NCBI GenBank assembly: GCA_965201155.1
Contig: OZ241752.1
Coordinates: 1,302,001 to 1,366,000, forward strand
Direction: 5' to 3'
Source: JANQOH01 sp965201155
GTDB taxonomy: Bacteria > Pseudomonadota > Alphaproteobacteria > UBA7887
DNA length: 64,000 nucleotides
Translations under genes and position numbers: made by a program
In this document: positions 61,401 to 64,000 of the stretch, piece by piece
How the letters are laid out: each line of letters opens with the position of its first letter
Position numbering within the stretch: the first letter of the stretch is position 1
Notes under the pieces: model-generated
Database searches by the model: none
What the model was told of the DNA's origin: nothing
Seen by the model: only the letters and a program-made list of their open reading frames with translations

Positions 61401-62981
61401 CTATTCCGGTATGTGGCCGCGCACGCCGCGGATCAGCGGCAGGCCCAGCAGCGACAGGGCGAGGCATATGGCGACGACGGTCGTCACTTCGTTGAACGCC
61501 TGAATCTGGGCCTCCTGCGCAGCCATGCGGGCAATCATCTGAATGCTCGCAATATCGGTGTCCACGCCGCTGCCGAGCACCGGCCCCAGGCGCCCGCCGA
61601 ACAGGCCCAGTAACTCGCCGCTGGAATACCATGCCTCGCCCGTCCATTCGCGCAGCCGGTGATAGTGGACATCCGCGCGGATCACCAGCCACGCATTGGC
61701 AATCGCCACCGCCACCGCCGCGCCCAGGCGCATGGTGAGCTGAAACATTGCGGTGCCGTCCTTCACCTGCTCGACCGGCAGGCGGCCCAGCGCCAGACGC
61801 ACCATCGAGAGGAAACAGAACTGGGTCGCCACGCCGCGAATGATCTGCGGCAGCAACAAGCTCTCGAAGCTGGTGTCGACATGCAGATGCGCTTGCAGCC
61901 ATGTCCCCAGCCCGAGCATGGCAAAGCCGGCAAGCGCGATCGTGCGGAGGCGGAAATACTTGACCAGGGTCGGCATGGCGAAGCCGGCAACCATCATCGA
62001 CAGCCCCAGCACGAACAGCCATGTGCCGATTTGCAGCGTGTTGAGGCCGATGACACGCGCCAGAAACAGCGGCAGCAGATAGAGCGGCACGAACAGTCCG
62101 GCGCCGAATATGGCGACATAGGTGGTGCCGATAACAAAATTGCGGTTGCGAAATATCCGCAGGTCGATGAACGGATGCGTGGCCGTGAGTTCGCGCCACA
62201 GCAGCAGAATTCCGGCCGTTACCGTGATTCCGGTGAGGGTGAGAATCATGGAGGAATCGAACCAGTCTTCGCGCCGCCCGCGTTCCAGGACGATCAGCAG
62301 CGACATGAAGAATACGGCGAGCAGGAGAATTCCCGGCAGGTCGATGCGGCGCGCGAGGCTCCAGTCCGGGCGGTCGAAGTCATAGAACAGGATGACGAGC
62401 AGCGTGGCGCCGAGCGCGAAGGGAAGGTTGAACAGGAACAGCCACGGCCATGACAGCGATTCGCTGATCCATCCGCCCAGGCTGGGGCCGAGAGCGACGG
62501 CGCCGGTGCCCAGCAGCGAGACGATGGCGCTGAGCAGATTCTGGTAGCGGGCGGGGAAGGAAGCGTAAATGGTGGACAGCACCATGGGGGCGATGGCGCC
62601 GCCGCAAAATCCCTGGAGCGCGCGGAACACGATCATGGATTCAATGTCCCACGCGCTGGCGCAGCCGACGCTGGCGGCGGCAAAGCCGAGCGAGCACATG
62701 GTGAACAGGCCGCGCGTGGAAAACAGGCGCGACAGCCAGCCCGACAGGGGGATCATGATGACTTCGGCGATCAGCGCCGATGTCAGCACCCAGCTCACTT
62801 CCTCGGGGCTGGCGGCGAGCCCGGCGCGGATCTCGTCAAAGGAACTGCCGACGATCTGAATGTTGAGCACGGCGAGGAACATGCCGAGCGCCATGCCGAC
62901 AAAGGCGAGAAGTTCGCGCGCCCCGAGTTTTCGTGCGTCGCGCACCGCGGCTGCGTCGGTGCGCGACATGGTGTTCGCCAT
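61401..62981 (-). CDS. MFS transporter, DHA2 (EmrB/QacA) family
   Basis: 526 residues with about 14 membrane segments. MALGMFLAVLNIQIVGSSFDEIR is the DHA2 first-helix signature (normally LDxTIVNVA, with the Asp here replaced by NIQIV, as in other EmrB members), and MIPLSGWLSRLFSTRGLF and RALQGFCGGAIAPMVL are motifs A and C. Such pumps export drugs, bile salts or fatty acids by proton antiport, usually with an EmrA adaptor and an outer-membrane channel; no emrA is adjacent. The ATG at 62981 is chosen; the frame to 63014 is longer but unsupported. It converges on ilvC. Confidence 0.88.
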   Translation of the reverse strand: MANTMSRTDAAAVRDARKLGARELLAFVGMALGMFLAVLNIQIVGSSFDEIRAGLAASPEEVSWVLTSALIAEVIMIPLSGWLSRLFSTRGLFTMCSLGFAAASVGCASAWDIESMIVFRALQGFCGGAIAPMVLSTIYASFPARYQNLLSAIVSLLGTGAVALGPSLGGWISESLSWPWLFLFNLPFALGATLLVILFYDFDRPDWSLARRIDLPGILLLAVFFMSLLIVLERGRREDWFDSSMILTLTGITVTAGILLLWRELTATHPFIDLRIFRNRNFVIGTTYVAIFGAGLFVPLYLLPLFLARVIGLNTLQIGTWLFVLGLSMMVAGFAMPTLVKYFRLRTIALAGFAMLGLGTWLQAHLHVDTSFESLLLPQIIRGVATQFCFLSMVRLALGRLPVEQVKDGTAMFQLTMRLGAAVAVAIANAWLVIRADVHYHRLREWTGEAWYSSGELLGLFGGRLGPVLGSGVDTDIASIQMIARMAAQEAQIQAFNEVTTVVAICLALSLLGLPLIRGVRGHIPE

Positions 62982-63055
62982 ATGCGCCGCCTCGTGTCTT
63001 CGCCCCCGGCGCAAGAGGACGGCGCACCCTGCATCACGCGAAGGCGCGCCGCTTG

Positions 63056-63078
63056 CCTGCGTCCGTTACGGACGCAGG
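63056..63078. terminator. Perfect palindrome between the DegP-like and MFS genes
   Basis: CCTGCGTCCG (63056-63065), TTA, CGGACGCAGG (63069-63078): a 10-bp perfect stem with a 3-base loop. It lies just after the protease stop and 75 bases before the MFS start codon, both on the minus strand. No U-tract follows, so it may instead be a repressor operator for the pump. Confidence 0.5.
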
Positions 63079-63090
63079 GACTATATCACC

Positions 63091-64000
63091 TTAGCTGGTG
63101 GCGAGCGGTGCGGCGAGAACCATGGGGTTGCCGTTGCGCTCGACGAGCAGCAGCAGCGACGGGTTGCCGGCATCAACCGCATCTGCAATGGCGGCCCTGA
63201 GCGCTGCGGCATCGGTGACCGGGCGCCAGCCGGCCTCGCGAATGACATCGCCGGGCCGCATGGCGGCCTTGTCCGCCGGCCCGCCCGTCATCACCGCCAC
63301 CACGGTGAGGCCGTTGCCGTCGGCGGCCGGCGCCACCTGCACGCCCAGGGTCATCGCCGCCCGCGGTTCGAGCGCCTGCGCCACCGCCGCCGGCTTGCTG
63401 TCCTGGGCCACTGCGACCTCGAACGCCATGGGCTTGCCGTCGCGGAATCCGGTGACGGCCACCGTCGTGCTGCCGGGGGTCGCCGAAACCATGCGGGCGA
63501 GATGGCGCGGGTCTTCCACTTCCTGCCCGTTCCAGCGCGTGATGACATCGCCGGTGCGAATTCCGGCTGCGGCGGCGGGGCTTTGCGGGTGCACGCGCAC
63601 GACCAGCGCGCCCGCAGCCTCGTCGAGGCCCAGCGCCTCGTTCAGCGTCTCGTTCAGCGTCTGGATGTTGACTCCCAGCCATCCGCGCACCGCCTGGCCG
63701 TGCTCGCGCAACTGCGCGATGATGGGTGTGGCCAGCGCCGCCGGAATGGCGAAGCCTATGCCGACACTGCCGCCATTGGGCGACACGATGGCGGTATTGA
63801 CGCCGATTACCTTGCCGTCGAGATCGAATAGCGGGCCGCCCGAATTGCCGCGGTTGATCGGCGCGTCCGTCTGCAGGAAGTCGTCATACGGTCCGGCATT
63901 GATGTCGCGTCCGCGCCCGGAGATGATTCCGGCGGTGACGGTGCCGCCAAAGCCGAACGGATTGCCGATCGCCAGCGTCCAGTCGCCGACGCGCAGGGCA
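63091..64000 (-). CDS. DegP/HtrA-type periplasmic serine protease, N-terminally cut by the window
   Basis: The frame is open to the right edge, so only about 303 C-terminal residues are present. The right end reads ALRVGDWTLAIGNPFGFGG, then LQTDAPINRGNSGGPLFDLDG with the catalytic Ser (GNSGGPL), followed by two PDZ domains (about from VRGWLGVNIQTLNETLNEAL, and LGVQVAPAADGNGLTVVAVM). This is the Do/DegQ pattern: a trypsin-like protease and chaperone in the periplasm. The catalytic His and Asp and the signal peptide are beyond the window. The second PDZ looks shorter than usual. It ends 35 bases from the palindrome upstream of the MFS gene. Confidence 0.93.
   Translation of the reverse strand, partial: ALRVGDWTLAIGNPFGFGGTVTAGIISGRGRDINAGPYDDFLQTDAPINRGNSGGPLFDLDGKVIGVNTAIVSPNGGSVGIGFAIPAALATPIIAQLREHGQAVRGWLGVNIQTLNETLNEALGLDEAAGALVVRVHPQSPAAAAGIRTGDVITRWNGQEVEDPRHLARMVSATPGSTTVAVTGFRDGKPMAFEVAVAQDSKPAAVAQALEPRAAMTLGVQVAPAADGNGLTVVAVMTGGPADKAAMRPGDVIREAGWRPVTDAAALRAAIADAVDAGNPSLLLLVERNGNPMVLAAPLATS

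Overview
The window is GC-rich and densely coded. It looks like the chromosome of an alphaproteobacterium, probably near the Rhodospirillales. The signs are an Irr-type Fur protein with an HHHH heme-type motif, a lipoprotein gene of the DUF3576 kind beside leuS-lptE-holA, a rubrerythrin / Fe-S / DUF3501 trio, a split glycine dehydrogenase and an amtB-dapC-ftsK-lolA series. The genus cannot be read from this. The several restriction-modification and toxin-antitoxin loci, the SbmA-like transporter and the TbpB-like surface lipoprotein would fit a host-associated or marine lineage, but that is inference.

Layout. 0-10.3 kb (+): glycine cleavage gcvPA (5' end cut by the window) and gcvPB, a cupin, an amidase, then amtB behind a sigma-54-like promoter, dapC, ftsK and lolA. 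10.3-15.2 kb (-): a VOC protein, the DUF3501 / Fe-S / rubrerythrin iron-redox cluster, irr and a nitronate monooxygenase. 15.3-24.7 kb (-): the translation and RNA operon rimP-nusA-ylxR-infB-rbfA-truB-rpsO-pnp, with a terminator-like hairpin in its leader and a 13-bp triplicated repeat at the rbfA/truB junction. 24.9-29 kb: an atypical response regulator coupled to a P-loop zeta-like kinase and a small basic protein, then xthA, a TPR-like lipoprotein and pyrE.

29.2-35.4 kb is an accessory island: an AbiEi/AbiEii pair; a beta-class DNA methyltransferase followed by a BglII/BstYI-like endonuclease broken by an in-frame amber codon where the catalytic Gln should be; a Phd antitoxin followed by a decayed vapC; a HigB toxin with a HigA-ImmA fusion; and a frameshifted small gene. 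35.4-42.1 kb (-) is metabolic: mccB, a LarA-like (nickel-pincer) isomerase, a D-aminoacylase-type amidohydrolase, a small secreted protein and a TbpB-like lipoprotein. 42.4-47.4 kb is a second accessory island: a pRiA4b ORF-3-like protein, a compact methyltransferase-endonuclease pair, two IS1380-family transposase fragments joined head to head, and a D12-class adenine methyltransferase with a SacI-like endonuclease. 47.5-64 kb returns to core genes: DUF3576 lipoprotein, leuS-lptE-holA, an SbmA-like transporter, a periplasmic acetamidase/formamidase-like protein, cutA, a macro-domain protein, a phytanoyl-CoA dioxygenase relative, tRNA-Ser(GCT), recO, a TPR protein, ilvH-ilvC, a DHA2 efflux pump and the C-terminal part of a DegP-type protease.

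The most unusual content is the density of defence and addiction loci, three restriction-modification loci and four toxin-antitoxin-type loci in about 22 kb, with at least two visibly decaying in ways that would leave the protective partner (methyltransferase, antitoxin) intact and the toxic partner dead. No CRISPR array, rRNA gene or complete insertion sequence was seen.
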